Part shown: positions 5,707 through 6,006 of the stretch, piece after piece | Layout: each line of letters opens with the position of its first letter | Position numbering within the stretch: the stretch's first letter is position 1 | NCBI GenBank assembly: GCA_024644285.1 | Contig: JAHELH010000157.1 | Location: forward strand, 1-6,006 | From: Paracoccaceae bacterium | GTDB lineage: Bacteria > Pseudomonadota > Alphaproteobacteria > Rhodobacterales > Rhodobacteraceae | Reading direction: 5' to 3' | DNA: 6,006 nucleotides | The notes under the pieces: generated by a model | Told to the model about the DNA's origin: nothing | Databases searched by the model: none | What the model saw: only the letters and a program-made list of their open reading frames with translations | Position numbers and translations under genes: made by a program

Positions 5707-6006
5707 GCGGGGCGCGCACATTCATCCCGGTGTGCATTGCCGTGCTGACCGTGTCGGACACGCGCGGGATCGACGACGACCGCTCGGGCCAGACGCTGGT
5801 GGACCGCATCGCGGCGGCGGGGCACGAGTTGGCCGACCGCGCCATCCTGCGCGACGACCGCGCCGCCATCGCCGCGCGTCTGCGCGCCTGGTGCGCCGAT
5901 CCGGGCATCGACGTGGTGATCTCGACCGGGGGCACCGGTCTGACCGGGCGCGACGTGACGGTCGAGGCGCATCGCGACGTCTACGAGAAAGAGATCGAGG
6001 CCTTCG
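5703..6006 (+). CDS. moaB: Molybdenum cofactor biosynthesis protein B, 5' part only
   Basis: The first 101 codons are visible and the gene continues past the right edge; the family is usually about 170-180 aa. MoaB/Mog proteins bind molybdopterin and, in many organisms, adenylate it before metal insertion. Visible family features are IAVLTVSDTRGIDDDRSGQTL (12-32), the DRAILRDD segment (45-52) leading to the helix IAARLRAW, and the molybdopterin-binding loop VVISTGGTGLTGRDVTVEA (71-89), with STGGTG at 74-79 and D84. The ATG overlaps the exporter stop by 4 nt (ATGA), making it at least the fourth gene of the right operon. MoaB rather than Mog or MoeA is favoured by the short N-terminus running directly into the VSDTR strand; a Mog-type name remains possible without the C-terminal half. 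Confidence 0.92.
   Translation, partial: MSGARTFIPVCIAVLTVSDTRGIDDDRSGQTLVDRIAAAGHELADRAILRDDRAAIAARLRAWCADPGIDVVISTGGTGLTGRDVTVEAHRDVYEKEIEAF

Overview
The window looks like a chromosomal segment from a high-GC alphaproteobacterium, most likely of the family Rhodobacteraceae (Rhodobacterales). The reasons are the strong G/C third-position bias, dense gene packing with 4-nt start/stop overlaps, the wording of the PyrB and dihydroorotase-like proteins, and a uracil-DNA glycosylase of the alphaproteobacterial type that lacks iron-sulfur cysteines. This assignment is recognition from memory, not a database result. No mobile element, tRNA, rRNA or CRISPR array was seen.

Two operons diverge from a 193-nt region (3524-3716). 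The left operon, on the minus strand, reads pyrB (aspartate carbamoyltransferase), a tail-anchored membrane protein, two tandem paralogous two-helix membrane proteins, then a dihydroorotase homologue that runs off the left edge. Every junction in it is a 4-nt ATGA or GTGA overlap, so the five genes look transcribed together and translationally coupled. The dihydroorotase homologue has lost its HxH metal-binding motif and at least one further metal-ligand histidine. It therefore resembles the non-catalytic PyrX/PyrC' partners of PyrB rather than an active enzyme. A true dihydroorotase should be encoded elsewhere in the genome.

The right operon, on the plus strand, reads uracil-DNA glycosylase, a calcineurin-like metallophosphoesterase, a LysE/RhtB-type exporter, and the beginning of moaB (molybdenum cofactor synthesis), which runs off the right edge. 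Its junctions are 1-nt or 4-nt overlaps, yet the gene functions have no obvious common pathway.

The divergent region holds a good sigma70-like promoter for pyrB, a weaker possible promoter placed so that the glycosylase mRNA would be almost leaderless, and between them a striking double palindrome (3621-3668). The points most worth a second look are the three uncharacterised membrane proteins locked between pyrB and a catalytically dead dihydroorotase, the double palindrome, and the cysteine-less family-4-like glycosylase.
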